DNA of 64,000 nucleotides, from assembly GCA_964414785.1 (NCBI GenBank), contig CAYPXZ010000015.1, positions 14,312 to 78,311 on the forward strand, in the 5' to 3' direction. Position 1 is the stretch's first letter, and every line of letters starts with the position of its first letter. This DNA is from Palsa-1447 sp964414785 (lineage in GTDB: Bacteria > Verrucomicrobiota > Verrucomicrobiia > Opitutales > Opitutaceae). The notes under the pieces were generated by a model, which saw only the letters and a program-made list of their open reading frames with translations, was not told the origin of the DNA and did no database searches. Positions 26,086 through 35,074 of the stretch are shown one piece after another. The translations under genes and the position numbers were made by a program.

Positions 26086-28107
26086 TCAGGGCTGCGGGGC
26101 GCGCTTCCACAGGCCCACCCGGCGCCCGTCCTCGTGCTCGCTGCTGTAGGTGAGGATGTCGCACCAGATGTACTCGGGGCTGACGGACTTGTTCACCTTC
26201 ACCCAGAGCTCCGGCGTGTCGTCCGGGCGGTACCACGTGACGTAGTCGATCCCCTGCGCCATGAGCCACTTGCCCGCGTCCGGCATCTCGCCGCTGTAGA
26301 AGCTCACAAGCCTCTCATGCCTCCTCCTGAGGTCCTCGCGGAATTCCCTCCACAGGAGCTCGTGCCCGTACCAGCCCAGCCACATGCGCTGGCCGGCGAA
26401 GAGCGGGATCACGGCCGAGTTGGTGAAGGCGCCCTCCTTGTCCGGGCGCTCGATCACGACCCCGGGCTTCTCGACCTTGAGTCTGCCGAGCATGAGGCGC
26501 GGGAACTCCTCCTTGGTGAGGTAGGTGGTGCCCTCGATCTTCCCGATCGACGACCTGGGTCCGCCGAGGAAGGGCCGCCAGAGGTCGAATATGTAAAAGC
26601 AGGGGTAGAGGCAGAAAAGGAGGCCGGCGATGCGCACCCAGCGCCGGCGCACCTGCTCGAGCACCAGGGGCCCGAGGGTCATCAGGGCGCCGGCCGCCAC
26701 CCACGGCCACCACTTGAGCGTCGTGTTGAACCGGTCGTACATCCCCGAGTAGATGTCATCCACGTAGAAATACTCCGAGAAGAGCAGGAACGTGAGCCAG
26801 AGGACGCCGAGTCGGCGGCCCAGCTGGCTCCCGGAGAAGAGGCCGAGCACGATCAGCGCGATCGTGGGGAGCATGAAGAGCAGAAGCATGAGCGGAGGGG
26901 TGTGCTCGCTCCAGGGGACCAACCTGAGCGCGGCGCCGTAACCCGCCGCCGAGGACGTGAATACCGAGAGGTAGACCCACGCGAGAAGCCAGACGACCGC
27001 GGCGCCCCCCGCGACGGCCGGGATGAGACGGCGCCAGTCGGCATAGTTCACCGCGAGCCACGCGAGGACCCCGATCGCCTGCAGGGGAAGGACCCAGGTG
27101 TTGGCAAGGAGCGTCCACGTGAGCGTGCAGCCCGCGATGACGGCGTAACGGCTCTGGCGCGTGCGGGACGCCAGGATCATCGCCATGGCGCAGAGCCCGA
27201 GGAGGTAGTAACCCGAGAGCGGGGCATGGTAGTCGCCGAGGTATATGGAGTACGCGTAGGGCTCCCCCGGGAGTTCTAGGTGCTCGTACTTGGCCTGGTA
27301 GGCCTTTAGCCACGGGCCCAGGGGCGCCTTGTCCATGGGCGCGCTCCCGATGAAGCGCATGCTTGTCCACGGCAGGACGTCGTTGTCCGTCAGGTGGACG
27401 AGGAGCGTCATCCCCATGCCGCCGAAGACGAAGCCAAAGATGATGAGCGCCCTTACCCAGGTTTTTCGCGCCACCATGCACACGGCGCCCGCGAACGCCG
27501 TGCCACCGAGGGCTATCAGAAGGCAGAGCGCTATATTGTAGCATTCGCCGGTCTGAAGCCCGAGGACCCGGCCCATCAATGCCGCCCCGTAATGCTGGAA
27601 GCTGTAATACTGCGTCGACAGGTAGGGGTGCAGCCAGGCATCCGGCACCGGTATCGTCTCCCCGGTGTAATAGCTGCAGATGTAGGAGAAATCGGCGATC
27701 TTCTCCGACGAGCCATCGATATCCGGTGCGGTGAACCTCCAGAGCATGGCGTAGAGGAAAATCCCCGCCCCTATTCCCAGGCATCCCGCCACCCGCCGGG
27801 GGGCGAATTCCTCGCGCCAGGCACTCAGAATGGAGGCGCCCCGAGGGCCGAGCTTGGCCGGCTCCCACGAGACCATGCTCAGCCCTATCATCGCGACCGA
27901 AACAATCGTCGAGAATTGCCCCAAGACCGAAAGCCTGGGACCGAGGCCATGGTGGCACTCGATTGCGTAAATTACTGTGACTGCAAGGATTGGGCCGGCC
28001 GCCACGGCGAACCACCGGTTGCGCCAGTATAGGCCCGCAATCAGCATGAGGCCCCAGAGATTGACACCGAGCAGCGTCAGCGCAAAGAGCAGGCCTAGGT
28101 GTTGCAT
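26086..28107 (-). CDS. DUF2298 multi-pass membrane protein (YYY domain)
   Basis: The protein has 673 residues with about 13 hydrophobic segments and a soluble C-terminal region from about residue 520. Characteristic DUF2298 stretches include APDIDGSSEKIADFSYI, a lumenal SYYTGETIPVPDAWL loop, YVDDIYSGMYDRFNTTLKWW and IEGTTYLTKEEFPRL. The family is thought to be a GT-C-type membrane glycosyltransferase, but its substrate is unknown. It converges on the glf gene with an 8-bp gap and may belong to the same glycan pathway. Confidence 0.8.
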   Translation of the reverse strand: MQHLGLLFALTLLGVNLWGLMLIAGLYWRNRWFAVAAGPILAVTVIYAIECHHGLGPRLSVLGQFSTIVSVAMIGLSMVSWEPAKLGPRGASILSAWREEFAPRRVAGCLGIGAGIFLYAMLWRFTAPDIDGSSEKIADFSYICSYYTGETIPVPDAWLHPYLSTQYYSFQHYGAALMGRVLGLQTGECYNIALCLLIALGGTAFAGAVCMVARKTWVRALIIFGFVFGGMGMTLLVHLTDNDVLPWTSMRFIGSAPMDKAPLGPWLKAYQAKYEHLELPGEPYAYSIYLGDYHAPLSGYYLLGLCAMAMILASRTRQSRYAVIAGCTLTWTLLANTWVLPLQAIGVLAWLAVNYADWRRLIPAVAGGAAVVWLLAWVYLSVFTSSAAGYGAALRLVPWSEHTPPLMLLLFMLPTIALIVLGLFSGSQLGRRLGVLWLTFLLFSEYFYVDDIYSGMYDRFNTTLKWWPWVAAGALMTLGPLVLEQVRRRWVRIAGLLFCLYPCFYIFDLWRPFLGGPRSSIGKIEGTTYLTKEEFPRLMLGRLKVEKPGVVIERPDKEGAFTNSAVIPLFAGQRMWLGWYGHELLWREFREDLRRRHERLVSFYSGEMPDAGKWLMAQGIDYVTWYRPDDTPELWVKVNKSVSPEYIWCDILTYSSEHEDGRRVGLWKRAPQP

Positions 28108-28254
28108 GCGTTTCTACGGTAACTACGTATTACGATTGTTTGACGCAGAATTGCGTTGAAAGGCCGTTCTAAGTGCAATGCAATTACGACAAGCAGAGTC
28201 AGGTCCCCAAGGCAGCAACTAATCGTGCAAAGCTTCAATTCCGTTTCAACGCTT

Positions 28255-28839
28255 GTGCCCTCTAAGGGTTCTCGCCGCGACGGCGTCCGGCGTGGATTCA
28301 CGCTCGTGGAGGTCATGGTTGCGACGGTTTTGCTTGCGACGATGATCGTGAGCATCCTGGCGGTGCTGATCGGGGCCTACCGGGTCGCCGCCAAGGCGCG
28401 GCTGGCCGACCATGCACGCTTCGTCATCAAGTCCATGGCGGACCAGTTCCTCACCCAGCAGACCACCGACGGCGGCGGCAACACGCTCGCTCTCTTTACA
28501 CCTACGGTTGACCCCAGTGGCAACCTGACCCCGCTCGGGGACGGACTCAGTTGGGACAATGGCAACCCCGCCGGGGTGAACGGCAATAACCAGATCCCCT
28601 ACTTTACGGTTGTGCTGGCGGACACGACGGGGGGGCTCCCTGTGACGGCCCAGGTGACCCGGACGGTGGAATGGGTCGACGGGAATTATTCGGGGGCCCC
28701 GGGGACGCCCACCCTAATCAACCAGGTGAGCGCCATGTCCGCAGGCTACATGCTGATGGGGACGTTCACGATTACCTATAAGTTCCTGGGCCAGCAGGCG
28801 CCTCCTCTTTCGATCACCGCTGTGCGGGCCGTGCCATGA
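28255..28839 (+). CDS. Type IV prepilin-like protein
   Basis: The protein has 194 residues if started at the GTG at 28255, which gives a short basic leader (MPSKGSRRDGVRR) before the prepilin cleavage site GFTLVEVMVA, with Glu at +5. A TTG at 28156 would add 33 residues and no start has a good ribosome-binding site. The hydrophobic N-terminal helix is followed by a soluble domain with NGNNQIPYFTV and a threonine-rich core. It resembles minor pilins of the PilV type. The next gene overlaps it by ATGA, and a third pilin-like gene follows. Confidence 0.82.
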   Translation: MPSKGSRRDGVRRGFTLVEVMVATVLLATMIVSILAVLIGAYRVAAKARLADHARFVIKSMADQFLTQQTTDGGGNTLALFTPTVDPSGNLTPLGDGLSWDNGNPAGVNGNNQIPYFTVVLADTTGGLPVTAQVTRTVEWVDGNYSGAPGTPTLINQVSAMSAGYMLMGTFTITYKFLGQQAPPLSITAVRAVP

Positions 28840-30896
28840 TCTTCCGCCGCAAGTGCTCCCCCCAGGGCAGCGAAGGCGCCTCAAAGAAGGCTCCGAAGGT
28901 CGGATTCACGATGGTGGAGATGGTCGTGACTCTCGGCGTCGCCTGCATCCTGATGATCGCGGTCGTCGCCTTCCTTGTGAACGGCATGGTCAGCACGGCA
29001 AAGACCACCGCGATCAACGATACCACGGCGAAGGGACGCTACGTGTTCGAGCATTTCTCGAGGGAGATGGCCCGCGCGACCGACATGACGGCCTCAAATT
29101 TCACGGGAGGCCCGCCGACGCCCACACCTGGGTTCACCCAGTTCTCGACGTTCAACTACTTCATAACGATCGAGGAGCGCGCGATAGTGAAGACCTCGAC
29201 CCCGGTCACAAACAACTCCATCGTACTGACGCTTCCCGACGCTCCGTCCCCCCCCGACAATCTCATTCCGCAGGTGGGAGACTATATCAAGCTTCCCGGG
29301 GTAAACCTGGGGCTTAACGGCGTCCAAATCACCGGGGTAAGCGGAGGGACGCCGCCGGCGGACTGGACCATCACCCTGCCGGGGCAGATCTACACCCTCG
29401 CAGGCCTCGGATCGGGCGCGCCGGATATCACCCAGAATTCGGTCGCGACGATCGAGCGCCAGCGCTCCTATTCTATCCAGACGGATCCGACCACGCACGA
29501 CACGCAGCTCTGGTGGTACCCCGCCACCTCGAGTCTGCCGCCGACGGTGGTCGTGGCCAAGTCCCTGCCCACGGCGGGGGGCGCCCCGTACCCGTTCTCG
29601 GCCCAGCCCAAGGTGGCAGGCAGCTCGACCGTGTACGTCGCCGTCAACCTGGCGCTCTCCAACCCCACGACGGAGAAGGTCCAGGTCCAGGCCGGCCAGT
29701 CGAGCTTCTACTCGAACAACTCGGTCAACGCCGTCTTTGCCAACAGGAGCACGGCAACGACCGATTTCGTCACCAACATCACGCCGACCCCGGTTCCGAC
29801 CCCGACACCGTCGCCGTCGCCCACCCCTTCGCCCACGCCGACACCGTCGCCCACGCCGTCACCCACCCCGACACCCTCGCCGACCGCGACCCCGACCCCG
29901 TCGCCCACCCACACACCTTCGCCGACCCCGACTCCGACGTTGGCCCCGACTGCTACCCCGACTCCGTCGCCCACGCCGACGCCGACGCCGACCCACACCC
30001 CGACGCCCTCGCCGACCCCGACACCCTCGCCGTCGCCGACCCCGACGCCGTCACCCACGCATACCCCGTCGCCGACACCGTCGCCGACACCAACGCCCTC
30101 GCCCACTCCTTCGCCCACGCACACTCCGTCGCCGACGCCGACTCCGACTCCGTCACCGACGCCAACTCCGTCTCCCACGCATACCCCGTCGCCGACACCG
30201 TCGCCCACGCCGACCCCGACGCCGACGCCGACCCACACTCCGACTCCGTCACCCACACCCACGCCGACGCCGTCACCGACGCACACGCCGTCGCCCACCC
30301 CGTCGCCCACACCGACGCCGTCGCCGACCCATACGCCGTCGCCGACTCCGTCGCCGACGCCCACACCTACCCCGTCGCCGACGCATACGCCTTCACCGAC
30401 GCCCTCGCCCACGCCGACGCCGACACCTTCGCCGACGCCCACACCTTCGCCGACGCACACGCCGTCACCGACTCCCTCGCCGACACCCTCACCGACGCCG
30501 ACCCCGACGCATACGCCGACGCCTTCGCCCACTCCGACGCCGACGCCTTCGCCGACGCCCACACCGTCGCCCACCCACACTCCGTCGCCGACGCCTTCGC
30601 CGACACCGACTCCGTCGCCCACGCCGACACCCACGCACACTCCGTCGCCCACACCGACGCCATCGCCCACGCCGACGCCCACACCGTCGCCGACGCATAC
30701 GCCTTCGCCCACGCCGTCGCCGACGCCGTCGCCGACGCCCACTCCGTCGCCCACACCGACACCGTCGCCCACGCCGACGCCGACGCCGACCCATACGCCG
30801 ACGCCGTCACCGACTCCGACACCGACACCCACGTCGGTCACGCCCACGCCGACACCGTCGCCCACACCGACGCCGACGCCGCCGCCTGACGGTTAG
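28836..30896 (+). CDS. PilW-like minor prepilin with a giant Pro-Thr/Pro-Ser repeat tail
   Basis: The protein has 686 residues. The prepilin site GFTMVEMVVT has G23/F24 and Glu at +5, and the helix and pilin-like domain run to about residue 310. From about 316 to the end, roughly 370 residues consist almost only of Pro, Thr and Ser with regular His in THTPSPTP units, ending PPPDG. Such tails are probably rigid, extended and possibly glycosylated spacers. The gene overlaps the previous pilin gene by 4 bp and is 13 bp before the next. Tandem repeats of this kind invite length variation by slippage. Confidence 0.85.
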   Translation: MIFRRKCSPQGSEGASKKAPKVGFTMVEMVVTLGVACILMIAVVAFLVNGMVSTAKTTAINDTTAKGRYVFEHFSREMARATDMTASNFTGGPPTPTPGFTQFSTFNYFITIEERAIVKTSTPVTNNSIVLTLPDAPSPPDNLIPQVGDYIKLPGVNLGLNGVQITGVSGGTPPADWTITLPGQIYTLAGLGSGAPDITQNSVATIERQRSYSIQTDPTTHDTQLWWYPATSSLPPTVVVAKSLPTAGGAPYPFSAQPKVAGSSTVYVAVNLALSNPTTEKVQVQAGQSSFYSNNSVNAVFANRSTATTDFVTNITPTPVPTPTPSPSPTPSPTPTPSPTPSPTPTPSPTATPTPSPTHTPSPTPTPTLAPTATPTPSPTPTPTPTHTPTPSPTPTPSPSPTPTPSPTHTPSPTPSPTPTPSPTPSPTHTPSPTPTPTPSPTPTPSPTHTPSPTPSPTPTPTPTPTHTPTPSPTPTPTPSPTHTPSPTPSPTPTPSPTHTPSPTPSPTPTPTPSPTHTPSPTPSPTPTPTPSPTPTPSPTHTPSPTPSPTPSPTPTPTHTPTPSPTPTPTPSPTPTPSPTHTPSPTPSPTPTPSPTPTPTHTPSPTPTPSPTPTPTPSPTHTPSPTPSPTPSPTPTPSPTPTPSPTPTPTPTHTPTPSPTPTPTPTSVTPTPTPSPTPTPTPPPDG
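29781..30890 (+). repeat. 1.1-kb low-complexity CCGAC(G/C)-rich coding repeat
   Basis: This region encodes PT, PS and THTP units from hexamers such as CCGACG, CCGTCG and CCCACA. Third-position bases vary freely, so units are alike in protein but not identical in DNA. Other frames and the minus strand are also free of stops here, giving long spurious ORFs. Confidence 0.9.
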
Positions 30897-30909
30897 AATC
30901 CCGCAGACC

Positions 30910-32991
30910 ATGAAGAAGAAATTGTTCGGTCGAGATTCGCGCCGAGGCAGTGCCCTGTTGGCTGCAATGATAGTGATCCTGATCCTCTCATTTGCGGCCG
31001 CGGGCGTGCTGTCGTACAGCCTCACCACCTACAGGAACTCAAGGCGCCAGATCCTGCTGGACCAGGCGAAGATCATCGCCGACAGCGAGATGGAGAATCT
31101 CTATTTTCAGTGGAATGAGCTGATCCGGCGCAAGACGCCGATCGCCACCGTCCAGAGCACCCCGCCGCTCGGCGGCGGCAGCGGCCTTTTGGCGACCACA
31201 AACACCTTTCCCTTCCTCACGACGCTGAGCACTTCGGGCTGGACCATCTACCGTTCGCTCACGTGGAACCAGATTCCCGGGACGCCCGACGGGAGCGCCA
31301 CGGGAATCATGCCGGGCACCGTCAACCAGCTCGGCAAGAATTTCTACTTCACCGCGAAGACATCGGCGACCATCGCCTCCCCGCTTTTCGGGACGATCAC
31401 CTACCATTCGGGCCGGCACTTCCAGTACACGAGCACCTCGCTCTTCCAGTTCGCCGTGTTCTACCAGGGCGACCTTGAGATGGCGCCCGGTAGCAATATG
31501 CAGATCCTGGGGCCGATCGCCACGAATGCGAGCGCCTACCTGGGCACCCTCCCGGGCATCACGCTCACCCTCGCCTCGAGCGTCTACTACTTCCAGAATT
31601 ACAACGGGGCATCCGACCCGCTCACGGGTGAGACGGACGCCCTCACGGGCACGGGCTACAACGACCCGATCTACAACCCGAACCCCTCCGGGGCAGCCCC
31701 GTCGCAGGCCGCCGAGCGAGCGCTCCAGGTATCCAAGCTCTCGTCGCAGGCCAACTTCGTGGGTGACGTCAACGTGACCAACGACCTCGCCGCTGGATCA
31801 CCTTACCTAGCCGCGTACACGAACCAAAACGGGCAGGTCGACGCCAACGAGATCTTCCGGGCCGTCATCGCGCCGCCGCCGACGGACCCCATAACCCACG
31901 CCCTGTTGACCGAGGACCCGCTCGTCGCCGCGAGCCGCATGTACAACGCGGCCGGGATCCTGATAACGGTGGAGCAGACAACGTCCGGGGGCGCGCCGAC
32001 GATCCATGTCGGCGGCCTGCAGTCCGACGGCTCGATCAATACGACCGCCTACGACACCGATTTCGCGACGACGATCCACACCGGCGCCACGACGGCACCA
32101 GGAAACGCGGCATCCGACATCATCTCGGGAGTCGTTCGCAGCCAGATCGTGGACCCCCGCGAGGAGCTCAATGGAAAGACCGCCGTCAACCTGACGACGA
32201 TCGACGTCGCCAACCTGAAGAACGCCCTGACGACCGCGATGGCCGGGGACACGAACCTAGCCGCGAATTACAACGGTGTCGTCTATGTGTACGACAAGAC
32301 CAACAACACCAATCTCGGGGGCGCCGCGACCACCACGCTCAATGGCGTCCGCATCATCAACGCCACGGCGACCCCCACCTATAACGACCCGAGCGGCAAT
32401 CCGCTCGGCTTCACCTTGGTCTCGGACAACGGCGTCTATGTTCAGGGCGACTATAACACGGCCCAGGTCACAATCGGCGGCGTGCAGCAGAGCAACCCCT
32501 CGGGCATCATGGGTGACGCCGTCACCGCGCTCTCCGAGGGATGGAATCCCGCGCATTCGGGCCTGACCTACGACCAGCGCCAGGCCACCCAGAGCACCCA
32601 GGGGCTTGCGGCCAACCATCCGCCGGGCATGGAAATCGACGCCGCAATCCTCACGGGAAACACCCCGACCAACACCACCGTCACCCCTAACATCAAGAGC
32701 GGCGGCGCGCAGAACCTGGTCCGCCTCATGGAGGACTGGTACACGCCGACAACGACCCCTGCCGGCGGCCTCCAGCTGACGGTCAACGGCTCGATGGGAC
32801 AGCTTTTCAGCTCGAAATACTTCCAGGGACCCTGGGTGGGGACGGGAACGATGCCGGGCATCGGCAACGACCGGGTCTACTACCAGCCCCACGCGCGCAA
32901 TTTCAATTACGACCTCCATTTCCAGTCCCATACGCCCGCTGGGTCGCCTGTGGTGACCAAGTTCCACAAGGGTGATTTCTTCTTCTGGTGA
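30910..32991 (+). CDS. PilX-like pilus assembly protein
   Basis: The protein has 693 residues starting at the ATG at 30910, which gives a basic leader (MKKKLFGRDSRRG) and then a hydrophobic helix SALLAAMIVILILSFAAAG. This is the PilX N-terminal pattern in which the pilin-like site is SALL rather than GFTL. The remainder is a large Thr/Asn-rich domain with aromatic stretches such as FYFTAKTSATI. It is third in the pilin-like group. A longer frame entering from 29737 through the repeat is a reading-frame artefact. The acyltransferase gene starts inside its 3' end. Confidence 0.75.
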   Translation: MKKKLFGRDSRRGSALLAAMIVILILSFAAAGVLSYSLTTYRNSRRQILLDQAKIIADSEMENLYFQWNELIRRKTPIATVQSTPPLGGGSGLLATTNTFPFLTTLSTSGWTIYRSLTWNQIPGTPDGSATGIMPGTVNQLGKNFYFTAKTSATIASPLFGTITYHSGRHFQYTSTSLFQFAVFYQGDLEMAPGSNMQILGPIATNASAYLGTLPGITLTLASSVYYFQNYNGASDPLTGETDALTGTGYNDPIYNPNPSGAAPSQAAERALQVSKLSSQANFVGDVNVTNDLAAGSPYLAAYTNQNGQVDANEIFRAVIAPPPTDPITHALLTEDPLVAASRMYNAAGILITVEQTTSGGAPTIHVGGLQSDGSINTTAYDTDFATTIHTGATTAPGNAASDIISGVVRSQIVDPREELNGKTAVNLTTIDVANLKNALTTAMAGDTNLAANYNGVVYVYDKTNNTNLGGAATTTLNGVRIINATATPTYNDPSGNPLGFTLVSDNGVYVQGDYNTAQVTIGGVQQSNPSGIMGDAVTALSEGWNPAHSGLTYDQRQATQSTQGLAANHPPGMEIDAAILTGNTPTNTTVTPNIKSGGAQNLVRLMEDWYTPTTTPAGGLQLTVNGSMGQLFSSKYFQGPWVGTGTMPGIGNDRVYYQPHARNFNYDLHFQSHTPAGSPVVTKFHKGDFFFW

Positions 32992-34186
32992 CGAGGGGGC
33001 GGGGGCCGGGAGCGCACCCGCGGCTCGGCCGGCCGGAGGCGGCGGTGAGGCTGGGCGGCTAGCCTGGGTCGACCAGCTCAGGACGATTGCGATCGTCCTG
33101 GTCGTGAACATGCACGCCTGCGTGACCTACAGCCACGTCGGCAGCTGGTATGTCATGGAGCAGCCGGAGCCGGACGTTCTGACGCGGATCGCCTTCATGT
33201 TCTGGCAGGGACACCTCCAGTCCTTCTTCATGGGGATCCTTTTTCTTGTAGGCGGGTATTTTGCCCAGGGCTCGCTTCGCCGACGCGGGGCCTCCGGGTT
33301 CCTTCGCGAACGCCTTGTTAGGCTGGGGGTCCCGGCGCTCTTCTACATGGTGGCGCTCAACCCCCTCATCAACATCGTGATCAACCCCAACGGAGACCGG
33401 TACGGTTCCCTTGGCGCCGCCTACGTGAGGTACCTCGCAACCTTCAGGTTCCTCGGTGGAAGCGGGCCCATGTGGTTTGCCGTGGCCCTCTTGGCGTTCT
33501 GCGCCGGTCTGGTCGTGTGGCGGCGATTCCGGCCCGAGTCGGGGGCCCGCAGCGAGGGGAAGTCCGCGGTTCCGGGCCCGCGGGCACTGGCGCTATGGGC
33601 CCTTGCCCTGGTCGCATCGACCTTCCTCGTTCGCACGGTGCAGCCCATCGGGCAATCGGTGCTGAACATGCAGCTGTGCTTCTTCCCGCAGTATATCCTC
33701 GCCTTCGCGGCGGGAGTCGAGGCCTCGAAGGGCGGCTGGCTGCAGGCGATCGCCCGCTCGGCCCTGGCGCGCCGCGCCGGATGGGCGGCCCTCGTCCTGG
33801 GGCCCGTCGCGCTCGCGGCCGTCCTCATGGGCGCGGGCGTGGCGCAGGGCAAGGGGCTCGACACCCTTGTCGGCGGCTGGAAGCTGCCGGCGCTCGGCCT
33901 TGCTGCATGGGAACAGCTCGCTGGCCTTGGCCTGGGCCTTGGCGCCCTCTCCTTCTGCTCCCGCAGGCTCGACCAGTCGACAGCCCTTTCCCGCTGGCTC
34001 GCCGACCGTTCATTCGGCGTGTACCTGCTTCATCCGGTCGCGCTCGTCCTTCTCACGGTCGCGTTTCGCCCGCTGCAGGCGGATCCTTTCTTGAAGGTGT
34101 CATTGCTGACCGGCGCGGGCCTTGGGGTGAGCTACATGGCCTCGGACCTGGTCCGGCGGGTGCCCCTGTTTCGGGCCATGCTCTAA
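32972..34186 (+). CDS. Acyltransferase family 3 membrane protein
   Basis: The protein has 404 residues with a GTG start, overlapping the PilX-like gene by 20 bp. After a Gly/Ala-rich N-terminus comes the acyltransferase-3 signature WVDQLRTIAIVLVVNMHA (32-49) and then about 10 hydrophobic segments, including FMGILFLVGGYFAQGSL. Family members O-acylate surface glycans or glucans at the inner membrane. The start could be a few codons further in. Whether it belongs to the pilin operon or merely follows it is not clear. Confidence 0.85.
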   Translation: MISSSGDEGAGAGSAPAARPAGGGGEAGRLAWVDQLRTIAIVLVVNMHACVTYSHVGSWYVMEQPEPDVLTRIAFMFWQGHLQSFFMGILFLVGGYFAQGSLRRRGASGFLRERLVRLGVPALFYMVALNPLINIVINPNGDRYGSLGAAYVRYLATFRFLGGSGPMWFAVALLAFCAGLVVWRRFRPESGARSEGKSAVPGPRALALWALALVASTFLVRTVQPIGQSVLNMQLCFFPQYILAFAAGVEASKGGWLQAIARSALARRAGWAALVLGPVALAAVLMGAGVAQGKGLDTLVGGWKLPALGLAAWEQLAGLGLGLGALSFCSRRLDQSTALSRWLADRSFGVYLLHPVALVLLTVAFRPLQADPFLKVSLLTGAGLGVSYMASDLVRRVPLFRAML

Positions 34187-34276
34187 GCCCACGGCACGGG
34201 CACGGGCCCCGACTTGCCGGGGGAACACGGGGGGTGTATCCTTTGTCTTCAGCAGACGTCATCAACCACGTAAGCC

Positions 34277-35029
34277 ATGAATACTAAGGTCCTGCTCCTC
34301 ATCCCTGCGGCACTCGCGTTTTTCGCGCCTTCCCGAGCCGATGCCTATGTCGGCTTCCGGCTAAACCTGGCCGTGCCGCTCTTCTATCCATCATACGGAT
34401 ATTATTATCCGCAACCCGTTTACGCGCATCCGGTTGCCTATTCCGCTCCGCTCCGAGCCGAGGGTGAGCAGATAACGCCGGCCCCGGGGCCGGGTTACGT
34501 CTGGATCGCAGGCCATTGGTCCAACAATGCCCAGCGCTGGGTCTGGCTCGCGGGCCACTGGGAGCTCCCGCCCTCGCCAAGCGCCGTCTGGGTCGCCGGC
34601 CACTGGGCCCAGGCGAACGGAGGCTGGCTCTGGATCAATGACACCTGGACGGTGGGAGGCGCTGCGGCGCCCGATGCCCCCCCTTTGGCCCCCTCGTCGC
34701 CAGCCGTGGGCCCGGCCCAGCCGCCGGCGCCCCCGGCGCAGCCGCCCGGAACGGCGGTGGTACCGGTGCCTTCGACGCCTCCCCCGGCCCCTGAGATGGC
34801 CGACGGAACCGTTGTTGAGAACGAGCCCCCGGCCCCTGTCGCCGAATACGTCCCGGTAAGCCCCTATCCCGACTACGTTTGGATAGGCGGATACTGGGGC
34901 TGGCACGGCGGATGGTACTGGACGGCCGGCCGTTTTGCGCCGAGGCCGCACCACGGCGCCGTGTGGCTTTCCGGCGGGTGGGTCCACGCCGGCCGCGGAT
35001 GGGCATGGCACGGCGGCCACTGGCGTTAA
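34277..35029 (+). CDS. YXWGXW-repeat secreted protein
   Basis: The protein has 250 residues with a signal peptide (residues 1-23). It carries several WVAGHW-type repeats: YVWIAGHW, WVWLAGHW, AVWVAGHW, YVWIGGYW, AVWLSGGW and WAWHGGHW. A Pro/Ala-rich linker of about 50 residues separates two groups of repeats. These YXWGXW repeats are common in Planctomycetes and Verrucomicrobia and their function is unknown; they probably form an envelope or cell-surface scaffold. A strong palindrome (35049-35068) follows the stop codon and may double as a termination hairpin. Confidence 0.82.
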   Translation: MNTKVLLLIPAALAFFAPSRADAYVGFRLNLAVPLFYPSYGYYYPQPVYAHPVAYSAPLRAEGEQITPAPGPGYVWIAGHWSNNAQRWVWLAGHWELPPSPSAVWVAGHWAQANGGWLWINDTWTVGGAAAPDAPPLAPSSPAVGPAQPPAPPAQPPGTAVVPVPSTPPPAPEMADGTVVENEPPAPVAEYVPVSPYPDYVWIGGYWGWHGGWYWTAGRFAPRPHHGAVWLSGGWVHAGRGWAWHGGHWR

Positions 35030-35048
35030 ACGCGGCCTGCGCCGGGCA

Positions 35049-35068
35049 TTATTAGACTTGTCTAATAA
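35049..35068. promoter_or_regulatory. Palindromic site A (TTATTAGAC-TT-GTCTAATAA)
   Basis: Perfect 9-bp arms flank a 2-bp spacer. The site ends 6 bp before the TTG start of the first VirD4-like ATPase gene and its core is identical to the one at 37207. It is the best copy of a motif also found before radC. A regulator binding here would block the ribosome-binding region or promoter. Confidence 0.65.
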
Positions 35069-35074
35069 GGTGCG

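Noticed and set aside
29708..30865. Long minus-strand open frame of Gly-Val repeats through the pilin repeat
   Set aside because: It is the antisense shadow of the Pro-Thr repeat; the base composition removes stop codons in all frames and there is no start signal or independent support.
29737..32991. A single 1084-residue protein spanning the repeat and the PilX-like gene
   Set aside because: The first 391 codons are an Arg/Pro shadow of the repeat. A proper start with a basic leader and hydrophobic helix exists at 30910.
35049..35068. Site A as a LexA box
   Set aside because: The arms do not match any LexA motif that I can name with confidence, so only a shared palindrome is claimed.
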